A stretch of 64,000 nt of DNA, taken from contig CAZMYW010000027.1 of NCBI GenBank assembly GCA_964570625.1, positions 62,001-126,000 of the forward strand. The letters are read 5' to 3'. The notes under the pieces were generated by a model. The model was not told where the DNA came from. It searched no databases and was given only the letters and a program-made list of their open reading frames with translations. The stretch's first letter is position 1. Each line of letters begins with the position of its first letter. Position numbers and translations under genes: made by a program. Positions 45,262-54,644 of this stretch are shown one piece after another. The stretch comes from JBFLXB01 sp964570625 (GTDB lineage: Bacteria; Nitrospirota; Nitrospiria; 2-01-FULL-66-17).

Positions 45262-46218
45262 CTAGGTCTGGACCTGAAACCGCTGGAACCACTGACCCAA
45301 TCCCGACGCCCGACGCTCGAATACGCCTTGACGCGGGTGCGTATGAATTCGCATGACAGTATACGGATCCAGTGCATCCAGGCGATTGATGCCCTCCACG
45401 CTCGTCAACGCCATCTTGTAACCCGCCTCCTGAACCAGACGTGTGGTCCGCTGGTCGAAATCACCGATGTGACCGTTGGGGTAACAGAACGTGTCCACTT
45501 CTCGCCCTGAAAATACCTCCAGTTCTCTTTTCGAATCGACCAACTCTCGTCGCAAATCGTGGTCCGACATCACCGTGGCGATGGTGTGGGTCTCGGTGTG
45601 TGAAGCGATTTCAATCAGGCCCGAAGACATCATCTGGCGCATCTCATCGATCGCCACCGGCCGATAACCATCAACCGGCTCAGCCGGCACCACGCACCCG
45701 ATCTGCGCCGCCACCTCTCGCAGGGTCTGGTTCCGATCCTGGGGTAGCTGGGCCTTCAAGAATTTCTTCAACCAGTCGATGGCGGCGCGGTCAGTGACCG
45801 CTAGGCGTTTGCCACTCACCTCAATGTGGCGAGTTGGACTCGCCTGTCCGAGCGTCCAATAGAGTTGATCGAACCACAGCCACTGTCGACGCAAAAAAAA
45901 GTCGGTGGGCACACAGATGGTCAGCGGGACGTTGAATGCCTTGGCGACCGGGAACAGGTGTTGGTACACGTCCTGGTGGCTGTCGTCGACCGTGACCACG
46001 GCCACCCCCCGCTTCGAGCTGCGCTTGCGGAGTTGGGAAGGAAGGATCATGTCGTAGTGGTTCGCCAAGAATTCGAACTGCGCGCGCAAGTGGTCGCTGG
46101 TAATGGATGATCCACCTCCAACCCGGTGCAACGTCACCACCACCGCGCGAGGCCATCGACTGACACTGAGATACAGTCGGGACAATAGTGAAACGGCCCG
46201 GTCTTTCATCGGCCCCAC
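45262..46218 (-). CDS. Polysaccharide deacetylase (NodB-type)
   Basis: 318 residues. The NodB domain starts VVVTLHRVGGG. Motif 1 is VAVVTVDDSHQDVYQHLFP, where the usual DDG is DDS but both Asp remain; motif 2 is IEIASHTETHTIA with metal-binding His residues; DTFCYPNGHIGDF is motif 3. It removes N- or O-acetyl groups from a glycan. No signal peptide, so it may act on a lipid-linked intermediate in the cytosol or at the membrane. It follows the initiating sugar-phosphate transferase gene by five bases. Confidence 0.85.
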   Translation of the reverse strand: MGPMKDRAVSLLSRLYLSVSRWPRAVVVTLHRVGGGSSITSDHLRAQFEFLANHYDMILPSQLRKRSSKRGVAVVTVDDSHQDVYQHLFPVAKAFNVPLTICVPTDFFLRRQWLWFDQLYWTLGQASPTRHIEVSGKRLAVTDRAAIDWLKKFLKAQLPQDRNQTLREVAAQIGCVVPAEPVDGYRPVAIDEMRQMMSSGLIEIASHTETHTIATVMSDHDLRRELVDSKRELEVFSGREVDTFCYPNGHIGDFDQRTTRLVQEAGYKMALTSVEGINRLDALDPYTVMRIHTHPRQGVFERRASGLGQWFQRFQVQT

Positions 46219-46223
46219 GGCGA

Positions 46224-47636
46224 CTAAACCGCCCCGCTCCCCTTTAATACCGCTGGAATCGTCTTTACCAAGATCTTCAGGTCAAGCGCGAGCGACCAGT
46301 TCTCGATATACGCAAGATCCAGCTCGACCCACTTGGAGAATGGTAGGTTGCTGCGCCCGGAAATCTGCCACAGACAGGTGAGTCCGGGTTTGACGCTGAA
46401 CCGTTTACGCTGAATGCCTTCAGAGAAGAGATCAACATCGCGAAACGACATGGGGCGAGGTCCCACCAAACTCATATCCCCTCTGATCACGTTAAAGAGT
46501 TGCGGGAGTTCATCCAGACTGGTCTGTCGCAGCAATCGACCCACCCGGGTGACGCGGGAATCTCGCGCGATTTTGAAAATCGGCCCTTGCGCTTCGTTCA
46601 AATGTTCGAGGTCCTTTTGTTTGAGATCGCTCCCGTCGAACATCGAGCGGAACTTATACATGGGGAAACTTCGCTTACGCAGACCGACCCGGTCTTGCAC
46701 GAAGAACACCGGTCCGGGAGAATTCCACTTGATCGCCGCCGCAGCCAACACCATCACCGGCAGCCATAGGGGAAGCGCCAGCAGAGTCATCGCCAAATCG
46801 AACCCGCGTTTGACCAGAAGTTTGACTTCGTCCTGAGCCACCGGTTCGAGTGTCAGCAGCGGCACCCCGTCGAGATCGACCAGGTTCATCCGACTCACTT
46901 TGAGATCGAATAGATCCGCCATCAACCGAAGTTTAACGCCCTCTTCTTCACAGGCATCCGCAATCCGTTGCGCGTCGTTGAGCATGGTGCGCGGCACGGC
47001 GATGATCACTTCATCGATCACGTGAGCTTTGAGCACGGACGTAATTTGGTCCGTGGTTCCCAATACGTAAGCGCCATGCACCACCGACCCGACGCGAACT
47101 GGGTCTACATCGAGATGACCCACGATCTGAATCCGCCACTCGAAATGGTGTCGGAGCGTCTCGCACAACCGTTCGGCCCGGTATCCCGTGCCGATCACCA
47201 AGACTTTTAACGCGTATTCCCCGCCTTCCGCCAGGCGCCGGAAATACCAACAGATCAGCAGCATCCGGTTCGCCACCAGGACAACAAGAGCCAGGGACGT
47301 AAACAGCACCAGAAATGGACGACTGACGTATTGAACCTTCATCAAGAAGAGCAACGTGAGCACCGTGGCGACGCTAATAGCCAGCGCCCGCAGCACCACC
47401 CACCCGTAGTCAAGAATCGTCGCGGTGCGAAGATTGCGATACCCTCCCAACATCCACAGCGACAGCCCCAGGAACATCAGGAACAAGGGAGCGATGGCGA
47501 GATGAGCGCTGAAGGACGCTGAGCTCTCGATCACGACGTTTCGAACGCGATACGAAAACACGAACACCGCGACCGTCAGCACCATGTCCAGTAGGAATAA
47601 CATCCGCCCAACATGGCGTGACCGTTCATCAAACAT
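46224..47636 (-). CDS. Undecaprenyl-phosphate sugar phosphotransferase (polyprenyl PGT, WcaJ-type)
   Basis: 470 residues. Four N-terminal membrane helices, a CoA-binding-like cytosolic domain (VLVIGTGYRAERLCETLRHH near residue 145), and the C-terminal bacterial sugar transferase domain: KRGFDLAMTLLALPLW, PVFFVQDRVGLRKRSFPMYKFRSM, RVGRLLRQTSLDELPQLFNV and SLVGPRPM. It starts repeat-unit synthesis by placing a sugar phosphate on undecaprenyl phosphate. A GGAGG ribosome site precedes the ATG. Related proteins in XrtA loci are EpsB/EpsE-like. Confidence 0.93.
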   Translation of the reverse strand: MFDERSRHVGRMLFLLDMVLTVAVFVFSYRVRNVVIESSASFSAHLAIAPLFLMFLGLSLWMLGGYRNLRTATILDYGWVVLRALAISVATVLTLLFLMKVQYVSRPFLVLFTSLALVVLVANRMLLICWYFRRLAEGGEYALKVLVIGTGYRAERLCETLRHHFEWRIQIVGHLDVDPVRVGSVVHGAYVLGTTDQITSVLKAHVIDEVIIAVPRTMLNDAQRIADACEEEGVKLRLMADLFDLKVSRMNLVDLDGVPLLTLEPVAQDEVKLLVKRGFDLAMTLLALPLWLPVMVLAAAAIKWNSPGPVFFVQDRVGLRKRSFPMYKFRSMFDGSDLKQKDLEHLNEAQGPIFKIARDSRVTRVGRLLRQTSLDELPQLFNVIRGDMSLVGPRPMSFRDVDLFSEGIQRKRFSVKPGLTCLWQISGRSNLPFSKWVELDLAYIENWSLALDLKILVKTIPAVLKGSGAV

Positions 47637-47693
47637 GGCCCTTACCTCCCTCCAGGAATCCCTCGTAATACCGAGGGGCTGAATCGCCAGTAA

Positions 47694-48743
47694 TCACGTG
47701 TCTTGATCTCCTAGCATTAAGAGCCACTTGTCAGGTTCGACAATCATCGAGAGATCCCGTACGAGCGAAGGCGCTCCGTACCAGTACACGCTCCCTTCGC
47801 GGGGCCGTCTTCTGAAGCCGAGTCGCTCCATCGCCCGAGCAAACGGTTCATTTTCCAACAATGTCACGACGATAGTTTCCGAATTCAGTGCGCGCACCTG
47901 CCAAACCAGGTGCGCGATGAGAGAGTATCCGGCGCTCCCGCCCTGTCCCACGATCTCGCGAATTTCGATCGAGTCCTCGTCCTGACGACACACCAGATAT
48001 CCTTCAACCTGTTCACCGGATGAGTTGAACACCGCGAACACACGATTGATATCGTCAGGATCCTTGAGATATTTCCACGTCAGGTACTCTGGCGAGCGCT
48101 CGACCGTGACCGTGACACCAGCCCGGCTCGCCCGCCACGCGTCCGAGTACCGAGCGTCGAAATCCCGGACCTCTCGGCACGCCAACCCGCTGGCGGAGCC
48201 TGTCATGACGAGCGACGTTCCCAGTCGGAGCGCCCAGTCAGCGATGGGACTCACCACTGCGGCCACGCCGTCCGGCACTCCACGCTTCTTCAGCAACGAC
48301 CGGGTCTTGAGTACACGGGTCAGCCGAGTCAGTCCTCCCAGGCGCTGAAAACCGGCCCGTTTTAGGATCGGCTCAGCTTTTCTATTCGGAAACCCATACA
48401 GCAGTTCAATACCCGCCTCGGCGACAGTGGTTCGTACGCTGCGCATCAACTTCACGGCCGGTCCGGCCGTTCGATGGGCTTCGTGAATCAAGAAATCTCC
48501 TATAATACCGGACGAAATTGTACGACCCCCGGCGGAAAGTCTGCGAGGAAACACCGCCGCCATGCCCACGCAAGCCTCCGACGGCCCGTGTTTAATAAGC
48601 CAGACCAACGCGCGACCGTGTGGATTCCCTTGATACATCCACTGGAACTTGCGGTCCAACGGCTTCCGGTGATTGTTGTGCCAGAACTTGAGAATCTCAT
48701 CTCGATCAGCGGCCAAATCAGCGCGGACCACGGCGTAGGTCAT
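47694..48743 (-). CDS. GNAT-superfamily acyltransferase-like protein
   Basis: 349 residues. N-terminal GNAT-like half: DEILKFWHNNHRKPLDRKFQWMYQ, CVGMAAVFPRR, FLIHEAHRTAGPAVKLMRSV and LYGFPNRKAEPILKRAGFQRLGG. The C-terminal half has SPEYLTWKYLKDP and a second GNAT-like region ending FARAMERLGFRRRP. It overlaps the heparinase gene (ATGA). FemAB/GNAT proteins are frequent in XrtA loci, where the substrate is not established. Layout parallels the GNAT-like protein at 21770-22882. Confidence 0.65.
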   Translation of the reverse strand: MTYAVVRADLAADRDEILKFWHNNHRKPLDRKFQWMYQGNPHGRALVWLIKHGPSEACVGMAAVFPRRLSAGGRTISSGIIGDFLIHEAHRTAGPAVKLMRSVRTTVAEAGIELLYGFPNRKAEPILKRAGFQRLGGLTRLTRVLKTRSLLKKRGVPDGVAAVVSPIADWALRLGTSLVMTGSASGLACREVRDFDARYSDAWRASRAGVTVTVERSPEYLTWKYLKDPDDINRVFAVFNSSGEQVEGYLVCRQDEDSIEIREIVGQGGSAGYSLIAHLVWQVRALNSETIVVTLLENEPFARAMERLGFRRRPREGSVYWYGAPSLVRDLSMIVEPDKWLLMLGDQDT

Positions 48744-50788
48744 AGGGTCTCACCGAGGCCGGTGGGGGCCTGGCCGATGACTATCCGGCATTCCAGGGTA
48801 GTGTTCCCTCGCACAGTTCCCGAAGCCGCGATCGTTGTGGTTGGCACTTTCTTGTGGTACCCACGGCTGACCCACCCGCCGATCGGGTCCTCGTGTCCCG
48901 TCAAGGCCGAAGATCTGAGCCGTGGGTCAATCTGCATGTCCACGGTCCCACCGCCAGCGGTGATCCGACAGTAATTCCCGGTCATCGTGTTCACGGTGCA
49001 TCCTTCAGACAGGTGGAAAAACAGCACTAGGTCATGGGACCTGCGAGCCACGATCTCATCGCGAACCGTCACGGTCCGCGCCGCGCCGTCTAGGGTGACC
49101 GAGCGTCGGTGAATGACCGGATCCTGTAACCTCCTGTAGCCGTCGTGCTCCGCGATAACCGTCCCTCCATCCGCGGTGCCCTCCCAACTCAGACACCGGG
49201 ATCGCGCCCGATGTCCCCACATGAACAAGCCCAGCGGAACCGATTGGTCGACTCCGTCGATCATCACGGTGTTGTGCGCCCTGGTACTTCGGAAATATTC
49301 CCTCCACGGACGATGGCTGAAATAATCGAACGTCCCTGGATCCACCAGCACGTCCACACCGAAAGCCCGTAGTATAAAGCTTAAGGCGTCGGCGTGGCCG
49401 TGTGCGGCGATGGACCGGAATCCCAATTCACCGCAGTCGAACAACAGGCTGATTCGATCCGGCGATCCGGCATGGCCGCTCTGGAGCAGGTAGTAGCCCG
49501 AATCCGCGAACGCGCGCGACCGGATTGACGCTGACCTCGGCGCCGCGATGGCGTCGAACCGCGCCCGGCTCTCGCGTCCGAGCAGCCACCGTACCGGTTC
49601 ACCGTACGACCCGGCCCAGGCCTTCAAATCAGGACGATCGAATATCACCGCGCCGATCGCCAGGAGCGCCCCGGCATCCAATCCAGCAGTCCCGACATCC
49701 AGCACATAGCCGTCATCACCGTCCCCGAACGCGGGAGCCATCCCGCCGCCTCCGGTGAGTTCACCCGCAAACTCCATCATCAGCTCCAGCCGGGACCAGT
49801 ACGCCGCGGGAAACTCGCGACCGATCCATCGCCCCACCAGACCGGCGAGAAGGAAGAACTGCATGACGAAGACGTGGTAACCGAACGCCTGTTCCCGTGT
49901 GCATCCGTCCGGATACGTTTGATTCTCGATCTCCCGAATCAGGATCGTTCGACTCCGGTCCAGCCATCCGCCGGCGTCCGGGAGGTCGTTGAAATAGGCC
50001 GAGCCGATAAACACCCCGGCCGCTTCACCGATCACGTGATTGTTGGCTGACGATCCTTGCGAATACTTTCTGGTGATCTCCCACAGGTGTAGGCCCGTGG
50101 CGCGGCGAATTCGCTCTCGAAATGCGCTCGTGACCACTGGAGAGTCGGCGATCAGATCGATCGCCCAGACCCAGTTGATGACACGGATCGCCAGTTCGAG
50201 GGGACTGCGCCAGTTCATCCCCCGACCGAACGGGCACTGCGTCAGCCATGAATCAAGTTGCTCCACCACCCCGGAGGCGTACCTCGCGTCACCGGTGGCT
50301 CGATAGGCTCGAGCCAGCACTGCCAGATGATGATGCCGATTGGGCTCCCAGACGAACTTACAATCTCCGGTCACTGCGATATCTCGGTAGTCAATGGATG
50401 GAGCGAAATCCAGCGGGGCGCGCCTCCCGCTCCCGTGATCGCGGTTCCAGTCGATAGGGTCCCCGAGATCGTGATCCCTCAGGTTGAAGAAGCTGAGGCG
50501 ATGCTTCACGATCAGATCCGCCCGCCCGAGGAGCCGCTCACCCCAGGCACGCTCGTCATCCGACGCGTGCGGCCCGCTCCATGCTCCGAGCCCGACATCC
50601 GACACGCGGAACCCGGTGGCGATGCGCCCCGTATCCGCATGCACGCCGTTGCCGTTGAACGACGGATACGCTCCGAAGGCAATCCGATAGCGATCTCCCA
50701 GGTCTCGCACGGCGGACTTCACCCGCCAGGCGATCTCTCCAGGCGACATGGTCTTGAGCCGCTGAACATACCAGGTCAACGTCTGCAT
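48740..50788 (-). CDS. Heparinase II/III-family protein
   Basis: 682 residues. The alpha/alpha toroid covers about 60-380, including the GVNWRSPLELAIRVINW-like segment (MNWRSPLELAIRVINWVWAI), SQGSSANNHVIGEAAGVFIGS with the conserved Asn and His, and EIENQTYPDGCTREQAFGYHVFV with the catalytic-type Tyr. The beta-sandwich half starts GYYLLQSGHAG and holds SIAAHGHADALSFILRAFGVDVLVDPGTFDYFS with metal-binding His. Such proteins cleave uronic-acid polysaccharides or act in their assembly. No signal peptide is evident. Confidence 0.88.
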   Translation of the reverse strand: MQTLTWYVQRLKTMSPGEIAWRVKSAVRDLGDRYRIAFGAYPSFNGNGVHADTGRIATGFRVSDVGLGAWSGPHASDDERAWGERLLGRADLIVKHRLSFFNLRDHDLGDPIDWNRDHGSGRRAPLDFAPSIDYRDIAVTGDCKFVWEPNRHHHLAVLARAYRATGDARYASGVVEQLDSWLTQCPFGRGMNWRSPLELAIRVINWVWAIDLIADSPVVTSAFRERIRRATGLHLWEITRKYSQGSSANNHVIGEAAGVFIGSAYFNDLPDAGGWLDRSRTILIREIENQTYPDGCTREQAFGYHVFVMQFFLLAGLVGRWIGREFPAAYWSRLELMMEFAGELTGGGGMAPAFGDGDDGYVLDVGTAGLDAGALLAIGAVIFDRPDLKAWAGSYGEPVRWLLGRESRARFDAIAAPRSASIRSRAFADSGYYLLQSGHAGSPDRISLLFDCGELGFRSIAAHGHADALSFILRAFGVDVLVDPGTFDYFSHRPWREYFRSTRAHNTVMIDGVDQSVPLGLFMWGHRARSRCLSWEGTADGGTVIAEHDGYRRLQDPVIHRRSVTLDGAARTVTVRDEIVARRSHDLVLFFHLSEGCTVNTMTGNYCRITAGGGTVDMQIDPRLRSSALTGHEDPIGGWVSRGYHKKVPTTTIAASGTVRGNTTLECRIVIGQAPTGLGETL

Positions 50789-50804
50789 GGCGCTTCCGGA
50801 GCGG

Positions 50805-51980
50805 TCACGACACCTGTAACACCCGTTTAATGGACTCCACCACCCGACCGGCCGTACAACCGTCCCACCATTCGGGCACCCGTGACCGACGAGTCGATCC
50901 GGACAACGCCGCCGTCACGCGCTCTTCCACGTTGTCCAAGGTACAGAGTTGATTCGTTCCCTGTTCGATGGTAATGGGTCGCTCGGTGTTCGGGCGAAGG
51001 GTCAAACACGGAATTCCCAGGTACGTGGTCTCCTCCTGAATGCCTCCCGAGTCCGTGATCACCAGCCGGCACTCGAAGATCAAGCTCATGAAACGAATGT
51101 AATTCAGCGGATCAAGCAGTTTCAGGCCGGAGCACGCGGCCACCCGCGGCATCAGTCCCGTACGTTCGAGCTGTTTTCGCGTCCGTGGATGGATCGGGAA
51201 CGCCAGCGGAATCCGCCGGGCGAGCGCCTCCAGAATCCCGCACAGCCGCTCCAGCACAACGGGGTCGTCGACGTTCGAAGGCCGGTGAAGCGTGACGACT
51301 CCATACCCGTTCCGCGGCAATCCCAGTGCCTCATTCACTTGTTCCTTCTGGATACGATCCCTGAGCATTTCCAATGAATCGATCATGATGTTGCCCACCC
51401 GGACGATCCGGTCGGCCGGAATCCCTTCACGGCGCAGGTTCTCGTCGGCGTCAGGCGAGGGCGTCCACAACAAATCCGCCAGCACGTCGGTGGCCACACG
51501 GGATACCTCTTCCGGCATGGTCCGGTCGAAGGAACGCAGGCCCGATTCCAGGTGAGCGATCATGGGACGGGCACGGCGGTTCTCCGAGCCCGCGGGCATC
51601 GACGGATACGACACCTTGGCGGCCGCGAGAGTACACGCAATCGTGGAATTGACATCACCGACCACGATCACCATGTCCGGCCGATGCTCCAGCACCACGC
51701 GCTCGTATGCGATCATCACCTGTCCGGTTTGTTCGGCGTGGGAGCCGCTCCCAATACCGAGATGCAGGTCGGGATCAGGGAGCCCCAGGTCCTGGAAAAA
51801 CGCGTCGGACATATTGAAGTCGTAGTGTTGCCCGGTATGCACGATCACCGGATGAGCCCACGTTTCCCGCCTGAGGGCGTGATACAACGGAGCGATCTTC
51901 ATGAAATTGGGCCGAGCGGCCGCCACCAAATGAATCACCGCCCGTTGCCGAGCCCGCTCGGTTCCGTGTTCACTTACCAC
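50805..51980 (-). CDS. wecB: UDP-N-acetylglucosamine 2-epimerase (non-hydrolysing)
   Basis: 391 residues. It interconverts UDP-GlcNAc and UDP-ManNAc. Family marks are HLVAAARPNFMKIAPL, VHTGQHYDFNMSDAFF, VVGDVNSTIACTLAAAK, IAHLESGLRSFDRTMPEEVSR, VTLHRPSNVDD and ITDSGGIQEETTYLGIPCLTL. The KNMKIAP-type segment and the paired His/Glu are intact. The product is the probable donor precursor for the WecG-like transferase further down the same operon. Confidence 0.94.
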   Translation of the reverse strand: MVSEHGTERARQRAVIHLVAAARPNFMKIAPLYHALRRETWAHPVIVHTGQHYDFNMSDAFFQDLGLPDPDLHLGIGSGSHAEQTGQVMIAYERVVLEHRPDMVIVVGDVNSTIACTLAAAKVSYPSMPAGSENRRARPMIAHLESGLRSFDRTMPEEVSRVATDVLADLLWTPSPDADENLRREGIPADRIVRVGNIMIDSLEMLRDRIQKEQVNEALGLPRNGYGVVTLHRPSNVDDPVVLERLCGILEALARRIPLAFPIHPRTRKQLERTGLMPRVAACSGLKLLDPLNYIRFMSLIFECRLVITDSGGIQEETTYLGIPCLTLRPNTERPITIEQGTNQLCTLDNVEERVTAALSGSTRRSRVPEWWDGCTAGRVVESIKRVLQVS

Positions 51981-51993
51981 ATTGGTCTCCTCG

Positions 51994-53580
51994 TCAACTC
52001 ACGTCTCGTGGCAGCCATTGCTCCAGAATCGGCGCGCTGTCTTCAATGAAGCGAAGTGCGTGTGATCGCGCGATGGACGGATCGTCCGCTTCCGCGAGCG
52101 GAACCTCGATGGCGATCAGGGCGCCATTGGCACGTCGGTCAACCAAGGCATTCCACGCCAGCCTAGCTTGCATGGTCGTGGGGTTGGTCACGGTCCCACC
52201 GTGCAGATCGTACCAGTACAGCAGGAGGGTCCGGCCCGTCTCTTCGCCGGTGACGAGCCAGCGAATTTCCTGGAGCCCGTTGGACCCCACGCGAGCCTCA
52301 ACCCCTTCGCTCCGCTGGTACAGCCGTCTCGCATCACCGCTGATCAGCTCCTCCCCCTGGGATTGACGCTCAAAATATCCGACAAACAGACGAACGGGCG
52401 GCCCGTCGTGGCGCTGGTACTCACGCGCCAGCGCATGATCAAGGCCACGAAGACGATAGGGATCATCCATCTTCCAGTGAATGTCACGGCCATCCCATGC
52501 ACCGATCTGGAGTGGGAATCGTCGGAACTCTTGGGCGGGCGCCACGGCAATCACGCCAAAGAATTGCATGACCACCGCGGCACCAGCGAACAGCAACGGT
52601 GCGCCCCATCCAGCGGTCTTCACGGTTCCCGGACCAACCGAGGACCGCGGACCAGCCGGCTTCTCGTTGACCACTGCCGCTCGCTCCGGAGAATCAGGTA
52701 ACCGCCGCTCGGACAACACCCACACGCCCGCGAACAAGGCTCCGAACCCGATAAACGAGACGAACACACCGTGGAGCATGTGGGAGGGGCCATGAAGGGA
52801 TCCTCCGAGGTCGTAATAGGCCAGGACGCCGATTAACGCGACCCGAAGCCCGTTGGCCAACACCGCGACGAGAACGGCGATGCTCAGGAGACCGATCCGC
52901 CTGGCCCACCCCTGTAAGTACAGGGCTGCGAGCGGGATCCCCACCGCGATGACCGCAATCAAGTAGTTCACTCCGCTGCAGGCCTTGGCGACCTCGAGGG
53001 TGATGTTCGGAAGCGCGAGGTACAGGCCATCCCGATACACCGGAATTCCCAGGCTTCGGATGAGCGCGAGTCCGATGCCGGCCGAGAAATTCTGAAACGG
53101 TTCGTGGAGACGGTCCGTCAAGACCTCCCAGATCGGAATCATCAGCAGGAGGTACGCAATGGGCATCCACAACACCTTCAGTGCTTCTCGGCCGCCGAAG
53201 ATCAACACGCTTCCCACCAGGACCGGCATCAGCGAGAGCTGCTCGGCCGCCGCGACACCACCCGCGTGTCCGATCACCAGCATCACCACACCCACGAACA
53301 CGATACCGAAACCGACCGCGGGGATAGGCCTCGGAACCACGGTGCGAAGGCGATCGCGACGCAGCCAGACGAAATAGAGGCTCACCGCCGGAACCAGAAA
53401 TCCGTACGAATACATCTCGTCGGTCGCCCACTGGTTCGCCAAGTCCCGCAGGACACCGGCATACATCCACAGAAACGTCCCCGCCCAACACACCGCCATG
53501 GCGGGCGTGGCGCTGACGTCCGCCATCCACGACTGGTGACGCGGAGGCGCGTCGACTCTGTTCGATATCGACAGACTCAT
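51994..53580 (-). CDS. Exosortase fused to EpsI domain (XrtA-type)
   Basis: 528 residues. The N-terminal ~290 residues are the polytopic exosortase, with the catalytic Cys201 in VAKACSGVNYLIAV, Arg246 in NGLRVALIG and His270 in HMLHGVFVSFIGF. The C-terminal ~210 residues form the EpsI domain (FPLQIGAWDGRDI, VRLFVGYFERQSQGEELISG, TLLLYWYDLHG). Exosortases cleave PEP-CTERM-type tails of exported proteins and are tied to EPS production. No protein in this window has a PEP-CTERM tail. The fused arrangement is common in XrtA systems. It begins a tight run with wecB. Confidence 0.92.
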   Translation of the reverse strand: MSLSISNRVDAPPRHQSWMADVSATPAMAVCWAGTFLWMYAGVLRDLANQWATDEMYSYGFLVPAVSLYFVWLRRDRLRTVVPRPIPAVGFGIVFVGVVMLVIGHAGGVAAAEQLSLMPVLVGSVLIFGGREALKVLWMPIAYLLLMIPIWEVLTDRLHEPFQNFSAGIGLALIRSLGIPVYRDGLYLALPNITLEVAKACSGVNYLIAVIAVGIPLAALYLQGWARRIGLLSIAVLVAVLANGLRVALIGVLAYYDLGGSLHGPSHMLHGVFVSFIGFGALFAGVWVLSERRLPDSPERAAVVNEKPAGPRSSVGPGTVKTAGWGAPLLFAGAAVVMQFFGVIAVAPAQEFRRFPLQIGAWDGRDIHWKMDDPYRLRGLDHALAREYQRHDGPPVRLFVGYFERQSQGEELISGDARRLYQRSEGVEARVGSNGLQEIRWLVTGEETGRTLLLYWYDLHGGTVTNPTTMQARLAWNALVDRRANGALIAIEVPLAEADDPSIARSHALRFIEDSAPILEQWLPRDVS

Positions 53581-53651
53581 CCAGCCCGCACGACGAGATG
53601 AGGGCCGTTCCCCTCAACCATTGGATACGTCCCAGGCACGTCCCGCCGACC

Positions 53652-54644
53652 TCAATGTGTGACCTCGTTCACTTCCCCGACCAACAAGGGCGGAAGGTGA
53701 AGGTATTGGGTCGCCCGACGTTTTTCATCGATGTCCCGATACACCCGCTCAACTTGCGGCGTGGTAAGCCCCAGCAGCTGGGCGATCTCCGCCACCGGGG
53801 TGCCGTGATTTTTTCCGAACAAACACACATCCATCTGGTAATACGGCAATGAGAAATAAAACTCTTCTTGGGATTGTGCCAGTGAATAGGTATCGGTGGT
53901 CGGAGGACGCGCCTGGATTTCCTTCGGGACGCCCAGATACTCGGCCAGTTGATACACCTGGGTCTTATAGAGGTGCGCAATCGGTTTGAAGTCCGCCGCA
54001 CCGTCGCCAAGCTTCACGAAAAATCCCTGGTCGTACTCCAGACGATTGGGAGTGCCTGCCACCGCGTATTGCCGGAGGTCCGCGTGGTAGTACTCCAACA
54101 TCGTCCGCACCCGTTGCTTGAAGTTGGTGGCCGCGACGATGCCGTGATACGCCTCGGCCGTCAGGCGCGCCTTGAGCTCTTTTCCGGACGGCGATCGCAC
54201 GATGACCGAATAAATCTTATAGGCCTCTCCCTCCAGCACGTTGGGCAAAACGATTTTGTTCTTATACCCCACGCCGTACTCCGGGACCACCTTGCGAATC
54301 GCGTCGTCGCGCCGTCGATAACAACCGGCGGCGTCCAGAATCGGGGTAATGTCTTCCAGCACGGTCTGGATGCCCAGTCGTTCCGCGAGTGCTCGGCCGA
54401 GCGCCAGACTGTCCGACGATGAGTCGGCTTCAGGCATGAACAGACCCACCACCCTGTCGGATCCCAACGCGTGAGCGCACAGCGCCGCGACGACGCTGCT
54501 GTCGATGCCTCCCGACAACCCGACCACCGCGCCCTTCTTTTTGAACCTCTTGAGCACCAGATCGCGAATAACGGTTCCGATCTCTTGCACGGTGCGCTCG
54601 GCATCGAGCGACAACAGCGCGCGCCCGGCGCGTTCGTCAACCAT
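53652..54644 (-). CDS. NAD synthetase-like (NadE-family) adenylating enzyme
   Basis: 330 residues. The PP-loop VVGLSGGIDSSVVAAL lies near residue 40, and the NadE marks GTPNRLEYDQGFFVKLGDGAADFKPIAHLYKTQV (in two parts, about 198-232) follow. The usual SAGLWxGQTDE stretch is replaced by TTDTYSLAQSQEEFYFSLPY, a clear departure in the deamido-NAD site. No glutaminase domain, so ammonia comes from elsewhere, perhaps the AsnB-type protein in the same operon. It may be a NadE paralogue that amidates another adenylated acid. The start overlaps the upstream ligase stop (ATGA). Confidence 0.8.
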   Translation of the reverse strand: MVDERAGRALLSLDAERTVQEIGTVIRDLVLKRFKKKGAVVGLSGGIDSSVVAALCAHALGSDRVVGLFMPEADSSSDSLALGRALAERLGIQTVLEDITPILDAAGCYRRRDDAIRKVVPEYGVGYKNKIVLPNVLEGEAYKIYSVIVRSPSGKELKARLTAEAYHGIVAATNFKQRVRTMLEYYHADLRQYAVAGTPNRLEYDQGFFVKLGDGAADFKPIAHLYKTQVYQLAEYLGVPKEIQARPPTTDTYSLAQSQEEFYFSLPYYQMDVCLFGKNHGTPVAEIAQLLGLTTPQVERVYRDIDEKRRATQYLHLPPLLVGEVNEVTH

